From: Sphaerulina vaccinii
Lineage: Eukaryota > Ascomycota > Dothideomycetes > Mycosphaerellales > Mycosphaerellaceae
Assembly: GCA_022570795.1 (NCBI GenBank)
Contig: JAKUDP010000025.1
Location: 449,001-513,000 of the forward strand
DNA length: 64,000 nt
Direction of reading: 5' to 3'
Shown here: piece by piece, positions 22,304 to 34,098 of the stretch
Layout: the number at the start of each line of letters is the position of its first letter
How positions within the stretch are numbered: the stretch's first letter is position 1
The notes under the pieces: model-generated
What the model saw: the letters and a program-made list of their open reading frames with translations, nothing else
The model's database searches: none
What the model was told of the DNA's origin: nothing
Position numbers and translations under genes: made by a program

Positions 22304-23038
22304 AGAGCTCCAGGGTCGGACAATGAAGTTGAAGCAGAGTGGTTGCTATTTGGCTTTCCGAAGGTGTAATCGAACACGGTTGGTAGCAGTGGAAGTGGGG
22401 AAAGGCCGATGTCCTTGACGTGTGGAACTTTGGGTACATTTCTTGATCCGTAATCGGGCTTGTGAGCTATCTTGTTTTCGAATGCAATATCATCCTTCAT
22501 GCAGGAAAACAGCCGTACTTCGACTTGGGCGTTCTCGAATATGCAATCATCTCTGACCATGTGTACGTGTCTGATCGGGGACTGTTTTTCAGCTTGTCGA
22601 TGCAGAAACATACGCTTGTTGCAGAAAAGGTCAAATCATCACTTTATTCGAGAAGGATCGTTTTTTGGCATCGCCAGATGTCGGTCTTCTGTTGCAGCCG
22701 AGTGAGTCGCGGTACACGAGTGCTGTCCGAAGAAGGCGTACGCCAAGCCCGCCCATGCGTTTGATGGAAGGCCTGTTTACTGAACATTGGCCTAGGTGTC
22801 GTACGAAAAGAGACACCACTGCAGACACAGTGTGACTTGTCTGATAAATCTGCAGCTGTTGCGTGACAGACATTTCGGCCGTATTAAGCTCGACGTTACA
22901 TGCTGAGGTGGCGGCGATTACTGATCGGTATCAAAGCCAAAGTATAAATCACCTAGACGCAACATCTCGATCAGAACAGCACCAATTCAACGACGAACTC
23001 ACCAGCATCAACCACATCTCAACTGGAGGTTCTTCAAT
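22304..23038. other. Intergenic region
   Basis: No gene is supported here. It holds the 3' end of the secreted gene and the promoter of the tautomerase gene. Confidence 0.5.
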
Positions 23039-23575
23039 ATGCCTCATTGGATCATCTACCATCCCCTCGACACCTTTCAAGATGCCAAAACGAAGCAGGC
23101 GATGTCGAACGATATCACGGCCATATACACTCGATCAGGAATGCCCGCCTTTTTCGTGGTCGTGACTTTCGTCCCAGTACCAGATGAGAACCAATTTGTT
23201 GGCGGAAAGCTCGCGAGGGATCGAGGCAAACCTTTCATCCGACTTGTTGTCACGCATATTCATGTTCGACTTCCAGAGAACGATAAAGTCTATGCTGATA
23301 TGACTGGTCGAGTTGATGAGGTTTTGAAGCCGTATATTGCAGATAAAGGATATGATTGGGAGTGTGTTCTTCCTTTCCTGGCCTTGATGTGATAGTCGCT
23401 GACACTGCTTGTGCATAGGTATCATATTGCCGAGACCGAGAGGCTGCTATGGAAGCTGAATGGCGTGTATGCGCCTGAATGGAAGAGTGAGGATGAGAAA
23501 GTCTGGGCTGCGGAGAATCGTGCGGTTCCAGCAGCGGAGATGGAGGCTGGGCGGAAGAGGTTGGCTAACCTTTGA
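23039..23575 (+). CDS. Tautomerase-fold protein (oxalocrotonate tautomerase/cis-CaaD-like)
   Basis: The protein is 159 aa from exons 23039-23361 and 23419-23575. The intron GTGTGT...GCATAG restores the frame at DWE-YHIAETERLLWK. The sequence begins Met-Pro, so processing would expose the N-terminal proline that is the catalytic base of the tautomerase superfamily. The next block (HWIIYHPLDTFQDAKTK) and FIRLVVTHIHVRLPENDKVY fit the fungal Tautomerase_3 family, named putative oxalocrotonate tautomerase. No signal peptide is present, so it is cytosolic. The natural substrate is unknown for fungal members. Confidence 0.85.
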
Positions 23576-24389
23576 CTCGCACTGACGAGGTCCTTGGACT
23601 TGAGGTGTTTGCTCTGACTGGTGTCATATTCAGGGAGTCTGGGCGTCCTTTTGATGTACTTTTAAGACAGCTCGGGCCTTGAGCTCCTGGATCCTGGAGC
23701 AGGCTTCTTCAACAGTCGTTGGCGAACAGTACGGGCAGTCAGACTGGTACATGTATCTTCTGTTCATGCGAATACTCTCCGTCATCCAAGTACTCCCCTT
23801 CGGACTCTTCACATTCTGATGGAGTAAGCAGCGACCATGCATAAAGCCCAGTTGTGGGAGTCCCAGGCAGAGTAGCTCGCATCTCCAAAGAGCGCGGCTG
23901 TGAGTGAGAAGCTATCACATTTTGCTTCGCAGCTCGCACACATTACACCAATACCGGCAGCAGAGTGTGCTGGTCCTTCACCTCCATAGAATAACAACCA
24001 TGTTGTCGCGACTTCGTGAACCAGGAGAGAATGGTTGAATGTCGTCAGCAAGATCTCGAACAGGAATGGCACGGATCTCGCACGGATCACTCTCCGACCC
24101 TGGTCCCACAAATCTGATCTCTTCGCGACGACTCCACGATGCCGCCTTACCTGTTCCTGAGCAACGTGCAATGCAGCCGATGGCGTGTAATGGTGATGTC
24201 AATGGCCAGAGTCGAGCTCATGATGCTTCGAGGCGCTGCAGGTAAGCAGATTTCTCCTACAATCGCGTTTCCTCGAACAGTCTCACGGTACCATACGATA
24301 CCATTGATTGAGTAGCCTTATACACCTTCAATTGAAGGCACAAGTACTATTCCAGACTGTGATCGATACGTTTCGATCGATCCGCAATC
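23576..24389. other. Intergenic region with decayed minus-strand frames
   Basis: On the minus strand short overlapping frames (for example YQSDCPYCSPTTVEEACSRI near 23750-23660) hint at a decayed gene. No start, splice pattern or family could be supported. Confidence 0.3.
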
Positions 24390-25075
24390 ATGGCGACCAA
24401 GCAACAGACTTCCACGAAGCCTACAATGGAGAACAACAATGGTAAACATCACTCATTGATGAGTCCAGCCAATGCACTTTGCTGATCCATCGTAGTCGCC
24501 GGAGGCAGACTCGCTCTCTTCCAAAAGGACCCGCCCGTCGGTTTCTTCAAGGATGGCTACTGCAGAACCGGTCCGGATGATAGCGGCAACCACTCCATCG
24601 CAGCAACAGTGACGGAGAAGTTCCTCGACTTCACAGCTTCAAAGGGAAACAACTTGAAGAGCGCGGGTGTAAAGCCAGGCCAGAAGTGGTGCTTGTGCGC
24701 TACAAGATGGAAGGAAGCCATGCAAGCTGTCTCTGATGGCAAACTGCAGAGGGAGCATGTTCCAAAGGTACACCTGCATGCTACGCATGATGCAGCGCTG
24801 AAGGAAGTGGAATATAAGGACTTGAGGCAGTACTCTGCTGCGAGCGAGGCTGGCAACAGCAATAGGCAGGAAGCCCACCACAATCCTGCAAGTGGTGGGA
24901 CTGGTGTGGTCAAGGAGCACCACGAGATCAGCAGTCATGGTAGGTCTATTAATATGCCTTTGAGTCTGCATCAAAACACTGATATTCTGCAGACAAGTCG
25001 AACGCGCCAGGTTCTGCTTCGAGCGCCGCGAAGAACACAGGATCGGTGTCAGACACGAAGGCACCTCGCGGGTAG
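24390..25075 (+). CDS. DUF2237-family protein
   Basis: The protein is 192 aa from exons 24390-24441, 24496-24939 and 24993-25075; all three junctions are canonical GT-AG and keep phase. The core GRLALFQKDPPVGFFKDGYC, followed by NHSIAATVTEKFLDF and SAGVKPGQKWCLCATRWKEA, is the conserved DUF2237 domain, found in bacteria and fungi as a small standalone protein of unknown activity. The invariant Gly-Tyr-Cys and W-C-L-C-A residues are present. The C-terminal 80 residues are Ser/Ala/Lys-rich and probably disordered. No targeting signal is seen. Confidence 0.88.
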
Positions 25076-26102
25076 ATGATGCCAGAGTATTGAGGTCTAG
25101 CACGAGTGTAACATAGCTACTAATGCCACAACTATTAGCGTAGTCACGGCTCACCTTCCAGCACATTCGCAAGGTTCAGCGACTCTCAAACAGGAGCGGC
25201 CAGTAATGCGGAACACTCAAGACTTCGCTATTTGTGCCCAGTTTGCGCACAGGAGAAGGACCATCAAGAGGCAGCAGCAGAATTCTGGTCTGCCTGGTCA
25301 CTTTGGACTGCTGACAATCGCTCCTGTTCTTTGCGCTCTTCGTAGATGTATCGAAGACGCTTTCGGCACAATAGACGTTTGTGGATCGAATCACTAGTCG
25401 ACAGAGGGTCGATACCAGCTGGTCACTCAGCGCACCCCCAATCCTGGCGAATTCCCGAAAAATGTGCATTGAGACTCTGCAGCGAGTACAGAACGACATC
25501 ATACTGGAAGTCGCCTGAGAACTTGTGCACCAAGGATATGCGAAGTTCAATGTCTCGCCGCGTGCTTATCGGCCGAGGGCTTCAGACCACAGGCCTAAAA
25601 TTTGTGTCCTGACAGGTACTCGACACCTTTCACGATCCCGCTTGTTCGCAGAGTCTTCGAACTGCACTCGATGTGCTCAACGGAAGTAATGACCACGCGG
25701 CAAGCATCGGGATGCCAAACCCGTGCTCAGCTCAGTCATCTCCGTCCACGCACGAACTCCAGGCTATCACATCCTCCAGTCTTATAGCCTTGCCATTCGA
25801 TCAAGCTCCTTAGAGAGCGTTCTCGACGTCTGTAGTTTGGATACTCTCGCAGGCGTTCTGAGGCGCAGAAGAGACGTTGTCGGCGGAAAGAAGGTTTAGT
25901 GGGGAAGAATCTAGACCCTTGTCCATGCCAAGATTCGAAGTGAAGTTGCGCTACTCCATTATACCCGAGGGAATAGCGAGCGGAGATATAACCATAGCAT
26001 CGTAGCATCGTAGCATCGCCAACACCGTGGAACATACAAACAGCATCGATACCTCTTGCCTCTATACCAAACTCTCCAAATACCATCTCATCAACAGCAA
26101 AA
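25076..26102. other. Intergenic region
   Basis: About 1 kb with no supportable gene. A short tandem of TAGCATCG (three copies) lies near 25994-26016, upstream of the MAPEG gene. Confidence 0.5.
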
Positions 26103-26658
26103 ATGTCTAACAACCTTGGCCTCGGGTTGAACCCGCTCCTTCAGGTATGACTTAGAGTACACATGTTTTCAGCTCAATGTCCTAATGTTGGGAACAGCCA
26201 GTTACAGTCCTCGCAGGCTGGACTTTCGTGATGCAAGCCTGGATGCACGTCACACGTATCAACGCTATTGGCAAATACAACGTTTCCATCGAGCCTGGCA
26301 AGATCAACCAAGAACTCGAGACCAAAGTCCCAAACAACATTCAAGCGGTCGCTCACAACTACAACCACTTGCACGAGCAGCCGACTGTCTTCTACGCAGT
26401 CGCATTGGCTCTGGCCTTCGCGGGCGATAGGCACGATTATACGCTGAAGGCTGCGTGGACGTATGTTGGTATCAGAATCTTTCACTCTTTGTTCCAGGTT
26501 TTCGTGAACAAGGTCTTGGTGAGTTGTTGAAGTTCTTGCATCATATGGGGATGGAGATGCTAATTTGGTATCCGTAGACACGATTCCAGATCTTCTTGAG
26601 CAGTTCCGTTGTTGTTGCTGGACTTACTGCTCGTCTTGCCACCATTGTCTTCGGTTAA
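26103..26658 (+). CDS. MAPEG-family membrane protein
   Basis: The predicted protein is 147 aa from exons 26103-26144, 26198-26518 and 26578-26658. MAPEG proteins are four-helix trimeric membrane enzymes, many with glutathione-transferase or leukotriene-synthase-like activity. The conserved block NHLHEQPTVFYAVALALAFAG is preceded by VPNNIQAVAHNYN. Later hydrophobic helices are TYVGIRIFHSLFQVFV and SSSVVVAGLTARLATIVF. The third exon is needed to complete the last helix. Length and helix pattern match microsomal GST3-like fungal members. Substrate and partner cannot be read from sequence. Confidence 0.88.
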
Positions 26659-26940
26659 GCTGGAGATCGTGGTCGGCGATGAAGTGTCGAGAGTCCTCTT
26701 TGGGAAGCCAAACTCAATGCGTCTGCACTTTGTCTGAACATAGGATGGCCTAGTGATAGCTGCGGAACGAAGATCTGGACGGAGAGCACGAAATCTCGAC
26801 TTTTCATTATCTGGCACGAGAGGGAACTGTAAGATGACTTCTAGTTAAGTTTGTATATCAAAGACTTTTCCTGAACGCTCATATCGCTTTCCAGTATCGA
26901 CACGTCATCCCATGAACTTCTAGGAGCTCTGGCTGCTGTC

Positions 26941-29371
26941 CTACAAAGTGAAGGTCCAAGACTGCTTGCACTGGTAATCATTGGAACCAGAGTACGTAGC
27001 CCACTTGGCAACATCAAGCACACTGTTGTACAGCGAACATTGTGTGCCGTGAGGCTTACCACCCTTGTGCAGGTAGTAAGCATTGTACATGCTAACCTTT
27101 GAAGCACCAGCAGCAGTGTTCACAGCACTCTGCTTGCTGGCATAGTCACCACAGACAAGTGGATTGAATGGACCAGGGAAGAACTTGCTTCCTAACCAGA
27201 AGTTTGGTGCATCAATAGCTTTCCCACCACAGTTCTTTGGTTGAGGGTTTGGAACACTTGGTGGTGCAGCAGGGATAGTGACATTGGTCTTGTCGTAGCC
27301 GTTGCTAGCTGTGATCACAACTTGGAACTGTCTGTTGGTATACCCGGTGTTCGTAGCAGTGCTGGAATCGATGTTGCTACCCCAGAGTGTGCACTTGAAG
27401 GAAGTCATGGATGGAGGGTTTGGACAGTCTTGACCCCAAACAGTAGGGTAGCCCGGGTCGTATGTGCTGTCGTTGTTGGTTGGGTTCAATGAAGGATCAC
27501 GTTCGGCGTAGAGGTTGAAAGATGTGCAGAGCTCGGTGCAGTCGCACTTTGCTGCGCAAGCTGCGGTGTCGTACTTCTGGAGAGTGTTCAGTCCCAAGTA
27601 TGACTGAGCAGAGGTGGCTCCGTTCAGATCCTTGAACACTTGTGTGTATTGAGTGCCGTCTGTTGAAGGCACTACAGTTGGTGCGGCGCTTGCGGAAGCG
27701 TGGAGTTGGCTGAAGGCGAGGAAGGCAGATGGTGTATCTGGCGTTGGGACTGGGCCGTACCCGTCTAGTTGTGGTGCACATGCATCGAGTGGATTGATGA
27801 AGCCACAGTACGTGCCAGCCTCTGGTTGTGTAACGCAGGCCTGGTTGGCAGTTGTTGTACGAGTAGCAGACAATGCAGGATCAGTCGTGTAGCCTGCAAT
27901 AGTAGAAGGTAGAAGGTAAGCAAGTATCTCTGAAAAAGCGTGATTGTGTTGCAGCCGGCCTCTACGTAAGCTTGTTGCCTTGGTAGGCTCAAGCTCGGGG
28001 AGAATCTGACGGGATGGAATGTTGCACCCTACTGCTACTTACCTGTGGTGATAGCTGGGTAGTACGGAGTGTAAGGAGTGTTTGGGCAGCTCTTCTGTGT
28101 TGTCGCTGGCTGTGTCGTTGTTGGAGCAGCAGTCGTACTAGCACTCGATGTAGTGGTGCGAGAAGCTGAGCTTGTGGATGAAGCAATGCCTGAAGTCACA
28201 GCAGATGTGGTCGTGGTAGGCTTGCTGGTGGTCGCCATTGATGTGCTTGTCTGAGACGCAGTGCTCGTAGAAGACTGGCCTGGGTTCTTTGGTGGTGGAC
28301 CACCGCTCAAATCAGAGCACACTGGTGCAGTAAGGCCACACTGCGACGGAAGCGACTGAGCTGGCGCAGGACCATCATAGAAGATTGCGTTGTAGTTGGC
28401 GTACTTCTGTGGGTTGCGTCTGTTGGCGAACAGAGCTGAGTTGTATCCAGTACCGATACGGATGTTGACTTGATTACCACCAATGAATTTGACGTTGAGT
28501 GTACCCGCACTGTAGCTGAACGAGCTGATAGTCTGGTAGAATTCAATGGCGTTACCTTCGCCATAGCCGAACACTTGGGCACCAAAGTTCGAGTTGCGAG
28601 AGTACACAGCGGTGTCCATGTGCAGGACTGCAATAGAGTCTTGAAAGGAAATGCTCTGTCCAGGGAGGGATGGGCCAGCAGTAGGGTTCTGGAAGACGCC
28701 AGTGCCATCCTCGAGATACAAGATGCCGCCCTTGCCAATTTGCCAACAGCCAGTTCCGTAGATGTTCTGGACATTGTGGTAATTTGTCTGGATGATACGG
28801 AATGCACCGTTGTTGTACAGATTCTGTCCGGTGGTCGATGTTGTGGTCAGAGTTGGGTTTCTCCAAACGAACGAAGCACCCTTGTTGTCGAAGAACTGCT
28901 CGAAAGAGATCAGACCGTCGTTGGTAGATGTGAGATCGTTGTACATCTGGAAGGTTGAGCCACCAGTATCACCACGGCCACACCACTGGATCGTTCCCTT
29001 GTTCTGCATTTGCCTGATGTACCAGTCGTATGTAGGTGCCGACGCTGATCCGTAGTCGTTCAGCTGAATCAAAGCTCCAGCAGCATTGACCAAGTTGCCA
29101 TTGTTGGCATCGTGGCCAACCCAGTCTTAGGTCTGTCCACCAGCGTAGCGGTTGCTCTTCAGATAGTTGGTCTGCGAGACAAAGATCCGTCCATTGTTGT
29201 TGATGTTGCCGTGGTGAAGAGGGATGCTGTTTGATCCGCATCGCCATCATAAGGTCCTGGTCCGCTGGCGACTGTTGGAGCAGCGGCAATAGCATCGAAG
29301 TCAGGCTTCTGAGGAAGTGCGTGAACAAGAGACACAAGAGCTGCTGAGACAGCAAACTTGGAGAGACTCAT
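26941..29371 (-). pseudogene. Secreted hyphally-regulated cell-wall-type protein, broken
   Basis: This was a large surface protein (about 760 codons): signal peptide MSLSKFAVSAALVSLVHALP, a beta-rich N-terminal domain (RIFVSQTNYLKSNRYAGGQT, NKGTIQWCGRGDTGGSTFQM, NDGLISFEQFFDNKGASFVW) resembling the Hyphal_reg_CWP fold, a Ser/Thr linker (28080-28300), and a C-terminal domain with paired cysteines (CAAKCDCTELC). Intron 27894-28042 (GTAAGT...TTGCAG) is clean. Two lesions disrupt the first exon: a one-base frame change between about 29190 and 29245, and an in-frame TAA at 29127-29129 (codon between QT and DWVGHD). The rest, over 650 codons, is open. It is therefore a recent pseudogene or carries assembly errors. 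The domain assignment is by pattern only. Confidence 0.66.
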
Positions 29372-31137
29372 CTTGGTCGTCGATCAAGGAAGAGTAGTAC
29401 GTCGATCAAGGGCTTGGACCATTATGTGTAAGGGAATGACGAGTCTCATATATTGTTCCGGTGCACGCATGTTGAGAGCATTGAGCCTGGCCTTTCACTG
29501 CCCTCAGGCCGTCGAGAGCGAGGCACAGCGAAGGATCACTGAGCCAAACGCTCTGTGCAGATCTGGCAATTCTCAGCACGGTCGATACGAGGTGTAGCGA
29601 TCGGGCTTTGGCTTCTGCATGACCGATGAATGCTGAAGGGCCTGCAAAAGTCCAGAATCTTACGTTAAGCCTTCCTCGATGCTAGCGATCTGACAGCAAG
29701 TTCGTGCTGGAACAATGGAGCTGATCCACACATGGTCTCGGCGTGGTCGGATACTGTCAAGCAGCGGTGGCGTCTCGATGGCACGGGCCGAATGCGACCC
29801 TCGTGCAGAGAGTGAGGTGAAGTCGATGCCGGCGCGCCGGTCCTCGACCGCGAAGTGATGTTACACGTATACACGTCTGAGAACGTATACACGTCTGAGA
29901 ACTGCTGCGGTATAATTGCTATCTGTTATACAGATTGGCACGGGAACTTGCAGATGTATCTAATTGAAGGCTCCGAAGCACATGTTCGTGTTTGTCGAGA
30001 GCCACTCAGTCGATGCAATATTTCGGTTGTGGTGGATGTGTCTCGGGTCCGAGTCGAAGTTGTTGTTGAGTATAAGGAATAAGGTTGTTCTTCGATCCTA
30101 GGGTCCAAGGCTACCACGGTTCAAAAGCTATAGCACCGGCACTACTACTGGCACAGCAAGCCGTGTGCCGTACTCGCTCGATTCGACTCAAACGAGCATT
30201 AGTTCTCGATGTCGTGCATCCATTTGATCAAATCAGTAATCGTACTTGTCGTTACAGGCATAGTGTCAGGCACTACTTACTACTGTCGGGTGTGGTTGCT
30301 GTCACTGCAGCAGATATACTTCTGTCGTATACTTGATGAGTAAGTAGGCCTCACTAGTTCATCGCCGTGACAGCTTCGTGCTGGCCCCTGTTACAACTCG
30401 CTGCATTCGCGCGGCGCCGTGTGATCTCAAAGACAAATGTATCGTCAGCCGAGGCTTGGCGGTATGCAACAATATGCAGCATGCATACCTTGAGGCCGCG
30501 GAAAGCTGTATGGTGACATCGGGTCGCAGTTCTGAACACACAACGGTCTGCGAAGTCCTCTAACACCAGCCATGACCTGCGTTAAGGATCTGACGGGTAC
30601 GAACGGATCCTGCACCTCGTATTTTTTAGCCCTTCTGATGCTTTGGCCATGCATACGTGTACGATGAAAGGTCTGCCTTACTGCTTGAAAGACTTTACTC
30701 TCAGCAGATCGTGCCGGTGACGACCACGGGGTGAAGCATTGATGAGTGAACAACGTGAGGCTGAAGTGTGGAAACTGCAGTCATCGGACGAGAGGAATAT
30801 CCCGCCTGTATGCAGCCATGAAGCTCCTCCCAGTGTACACTTGACTGGCAGTTGCCATATACTGGCCTCGGAAGCATGTATTCTGCTTCCCAAGAAGTGG
30901 CTTCCGTAAGCTATTCCAAGTCAGCTGCATATTCAGCTTGCTCTTCCACATCAAGTCCATATTCATTCATTCGACATGAGTCCAGATCTATGGCGGGTAG
31001 AGCCCATCTCCCGCATCGCGTTCGATGAGGGATGCTCTGTGACATGTAGGAAGATTCAGTAGTGCTCGGCGAATGCTTTCTTCATCCGTTTGGTGGCGTG
31101 TCTCCAGTATGTGTCGGTGAGTGTAAAACGAAGCAAA
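29372..31137. other. Gene-poor intergenic region
   Basis: No gene is supported over 1.8 kb. A perfect 18-bp tandem duplication lies at 29866-29901. Confidence 0.45.
29866..29901. repeat. Perfect 18-bp tandem duplication
   Basis: The unit CGTATACACGTCTGAGAA occurs twice without a gap (29866-29883 and 29884-29901). Confidence 0.9.
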
Positions 31138-31335
31138 TCAGATACCGGTTGCGGAGTCTTCACTTCCCTCACGGAGAGCCCTTGCCTTCATTTGATTCTT
31201 CACGTACGCTTTCCACTTCCCTTTACATGCCGCTGCCTCCTCTGCATTATCGCCATGTTCATGCCACTTGCAAAATCTCACATCTTCTGGCCCTCCAAAG
31301 TCTTCTTTGTATTCTTTTATTAGCCTTGTTGACAT
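31138..31335 (-). CDS. Small charged hypothetical protein
   Basis: A 65-codon frame starts at ATG 31335 (MSTRLIKEYKEDFGGPEDVR) and ends TGA. It is rich in Glu/Lys, has two cysteines, and its codon use looks coding. It overlaps the stop of the BTB-like frame by 16 bases in another frame. It may therefore be the displaced C-terminal exon of that gene, reached by a frame change or an unseen intron. No family is recognised. Confidence 0.3.
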   Translation of the reverse strand: MSTRLIKEYKEDFGGPEDVRFCKWHEHGDNAEEAAACKGKWKAYVKNQMKARALREGSEDSATGI

Positions 31336-31632
31336 TTGTGAAAGGCGCCTTCGAAGTATGCCGAATAGTGGCAGATGAGTGCCTTCTGTACCGTGAACTC
31401 CTGTGTCGTGACTGGCCGGCTGGGCTCAAGCACCGCAGCCTGGCTGACAACAATCGTCACCATAGTAGGAACTCCATTGACGAGCTCGCTGCATTCTCTG
31501 CTCAGCTCTCACAGCATACACTGTGCTATCAGAATGTTCTTACGCTGCTGAGCTTCGCTTTTGTGGCCTGCCGCTTGGTGCGAGCTCGTGGCCTTTGCGC
31601 TTCATTGCACCAGTACTGGTTGACTGAGACAT
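31320..31632 (-). CDS. Short BTB/POZ-like protein, truncated
   Basis: The exons are 31544-31632 and 31320-31497. The 46-nt intron (GTAAGA...TGAGCAG) keeps phase and gives 88 codons. The N-terminus is basic and nuclear-signal-like (MKRKGHELAPSGRPQKR). After VPTMVTIVVS the sequence EFTVQKALICHYSAYFEGAF is the classic start of a BTB/POZ domain. The frame then stops at 31320-31322 where a normal domain would run another 70 residues. It is therefore a truncated or damaged member of the same broad family as the broken gene at 78-750. The splice model and family are fair; the functional status is doubtful. Confidence 0.45.
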
Positions 31633-32086
31633 AATCTTGATGCTGATATGATTTAGCAACTCCTGATCGATTTGATCGTTGATGATGGTGATGACAACGA
31701 GGTGGACGCGTTGTCGGAGACGCGCGACACGTGTTCGTGTGACGGACCGTGCCTCCCGAGATTGGGTCTGCTTGAGTCAGCATCCAAGGATCAGTTCTCA
31801 CAGAAAATTGCAGCATACGAAGCACTCATGAGCACTGTTCGGCGGTGATGTTGCCCCTGTGAAAACAATCATCAGATCCGAGACATATGTCTCGCAGATC
31901 GATACCGAGCCATTGTTCTCAACCACTACCGACATGTTGGGAATCCCGACGACCCTTTGGTCGGCATGTCTCACCCTCACCAAACGCCATCATTCCTACA
32001 AATTTTCGAAAGTTCAATAGGCTGAACACTAAGCATACGATCCTATTTTCTTTCACTTCGCCGGACAGCAGCCCAGGTGCTTCATG
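31633..32086. other. Intergenic region
   Basis: No supportable gene is seen. Confidence 0.4.
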
Positions 32087-32545
32087 TGAAACATTTTGAG
32101 GACATTGACTAGCTCCTGCGACTGAGAATTCCAGTAGAGCTCCTTCTTGGTCGACTGAATCGTGGCAACAGCAGTTCAAACTCCAGGCCGCTGTCTCTAG
32201 GTTGCGGTGACAGGATTGCCACAGCGTCTCATCACAAGCCATTGCTATTCTGGATGTTGACAGACCTGCCGTATACGGTATGAATGTGCCGACTCCAGTC
32301 TGCTTGTCTGAAACATTTCGAGGACATTGACTAGTTTATCGACTGAGAACTCCAGTAGAGTGTTTGACTGACGGACTGAGTGCTCCAGACTTCAACCCGC
32401 ACTCCTTATTGCACGTTGTCAGCAATAGAAAAAGTTCCAGTAGTGTCCGACCAAACGCCATTGCTACCACCAGCCCAAAACCTTTGACTGAAACATTTCG
32501 CAAACATAAACTAGCCCATTGACTTCGAAAACCCAATTGAGATGT
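32087..32545 (-). repeat. Two decayed tandem copies of the last exon of the secreted gene
   Basis: The landmark TGAAACATTT-[C/T]G...ACTAG recurs at 32086, 32309 and 32489 on the plus strand (spacings about 223 and 180 bp). On the minus strand the segment around 32476-32408 reads GSNGVWSDTTGTFSIADNVQ and then a stop. It is a paralogue of the true last exon, which reads QGSNGVWSDTTTTFPVAV. A third, more degraded copy lies around 32255-32190. These are tandem duplications of the terminal exon and its flanking DNA. Confidence 0.72.
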
Positions 32546-33637
32546 CTATGTGACTCTGACAGCAACGGGGAAGGTTGTCGTAGTGTCCGACCACACGCCG
32601 TTGCTGCCCTGAACGTTGACATAGACCTGCTATCATCAGCTATCGTCCTCAAGCATCGAGCTGAAGGCTGTCATATCACATACCTTCCTCGGCTCTTCTG
32701 GGTTGCGGAATTTGGTGATACCAGGAAGAATGGCGCGAGTGGCAGAGGACTGCCTACTGTCAGATCGAAGGACATCTTCGTGAAGAATGTGAACTTACAG
32801 CTACTCTCGCTCCTCGATCAGTTGTAAAGTATCCGTTGCCACCCTCGTATTCTGACGTGGGTATCTGTATCAAAACGTTATAGGATTGCGCATTGCTGAC
32901 AGCGTTCCAAGTGACTTCAACCTCTCCAGCTGAGTTAATCTGTCGCGCGCTAAAGTTGGTCTTTGCAGATCTGCTCCCAGTCACGGCATTGATGCAACCA
33001 GTCGTGTACCTATAGCCCTTTGGGTTGCACGCTCCTTCGGTAGTGGTGTAGAAGATCCAGGCACTGGGTACCACGCCGTTATGGCACACATTGCTGAGCT
33101 CATGCACGCTTGTAAAAGCTTGACTTTGTGTGCGGTTTGTCAAGTAGTTGTTCCCTGAAAGTAGTAGGCAGCCTGATTAGCAAGTGTATCTGAAACGGAC
33201 GATTGTCTCATTCGTGTCTGTTTTCAAGCTCCGCACCTGAGTGAGTGCGTACTTGGTGAGACAACGAAGCGGGGGCAGGCTTTCTGCCTACTACTTTGCT
33301 TACCGTATCCTAAAGTGTAGAAGGTGTCTGACACGGCGATGTTGGAGAAGTTGCGGAACGGCTTGTGATTGACGCGAGACCCATCTGGATAGATTGCATC
33401 GAACTCCCACTGAACTCCGACATTCTTGCCTCGAGAAAAGGTGAGTTGTGCTTGGCAGTTACCGACATTGAAAGCGCGATAGTTGCTCGGAGCTGGAGAG
33501 GGAGGATTGCAGTTGTCTTGCTAGGTGGTCGACTGACGCTTTTCGAGTGTGCCTGTCCCAGCGTCCTCGGACTGTATCGGCGTGGCCACACACAGTGTGA
33601 GGCTGAGGAAACTGGCGAGAAGGGTTTGAAGACGCAT
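32546..33637 (-). pseudogene. Secreted fibronectin-III-like protein with early TAG
   Basis: Four exons (33304-33637, 32799-33154, 32684-32749, 32546-32626) with phase-consistent GT-AG introns encode a 278-residue frame. It has a signal peptide (MRLQTLLASFLSLTLCVATP) and a Kex2 site (LEKRQ). Codon 39 is TAG (33521-33523), where CAG would continue a Gln-rich start (STT-x-QDNCNPPSP). Beyond it the reading frame is perfect through all exons. A beta-sandwich-like stretch (GEVEVTWNAVSNAQSYNVLI) resembles a fibronectin type III strand pattern. Exon 3 is exactly 66 nt and exon 4 is 81 nt. One C-to-T change explains the stop. The family is lineage-specific and its function unknown. Confidence 0.62.
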
Positions 33638-34098
33638 GTTGGCTAGGTTATCAGTGTGCTAGAATGTAGTCTTGAGATGTTGCACGAAGCATAACAATGC
33701 AGCTTGATATACTACCTGCCGTGCCCATGATACTACATCTTTGGTCCAAGCAAGCAAAGACGCCCTCTCGTATACCAAGGGCATGAGCATCTTCTCCGAT
33801 TCTGCTTGTGTTTTTGACGATATTGTGTATATCCAATGAGAAGCGGGGACCTCAGGCGCTCGTGAAGCTCGCTCGGCCGAAGAAGTGATGATCGTCGCCA
33901 AGCAGCGTGGCAGCGCCTTGAGCACGACAAAGATATGCTGGCTGACGTACTCGGGACACAGAGAGATGAAGTATCCGGAAGAATAGACTGCGCATACCAA
34001 GAGAAGTGCCAGTTCATGACGCCCAATTGCCCAACATGCACGCGTGCAAACAGGCTGTTCGTGGGTGACAGACCTTCATCCCACAGACCTCCACGGCA
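33638..34098. other. Intergenic region
   Basis: No supportable gene is seen. It includes the promoter of the secreted gene on its left. Confidence 0.4.

Noticed and set aside
31062..31634. A 190-codon plus-strand frame
   Set aside because: It starts with GTG, is antisense to the BTB-like exons, which have proper splice sites, and has no family.
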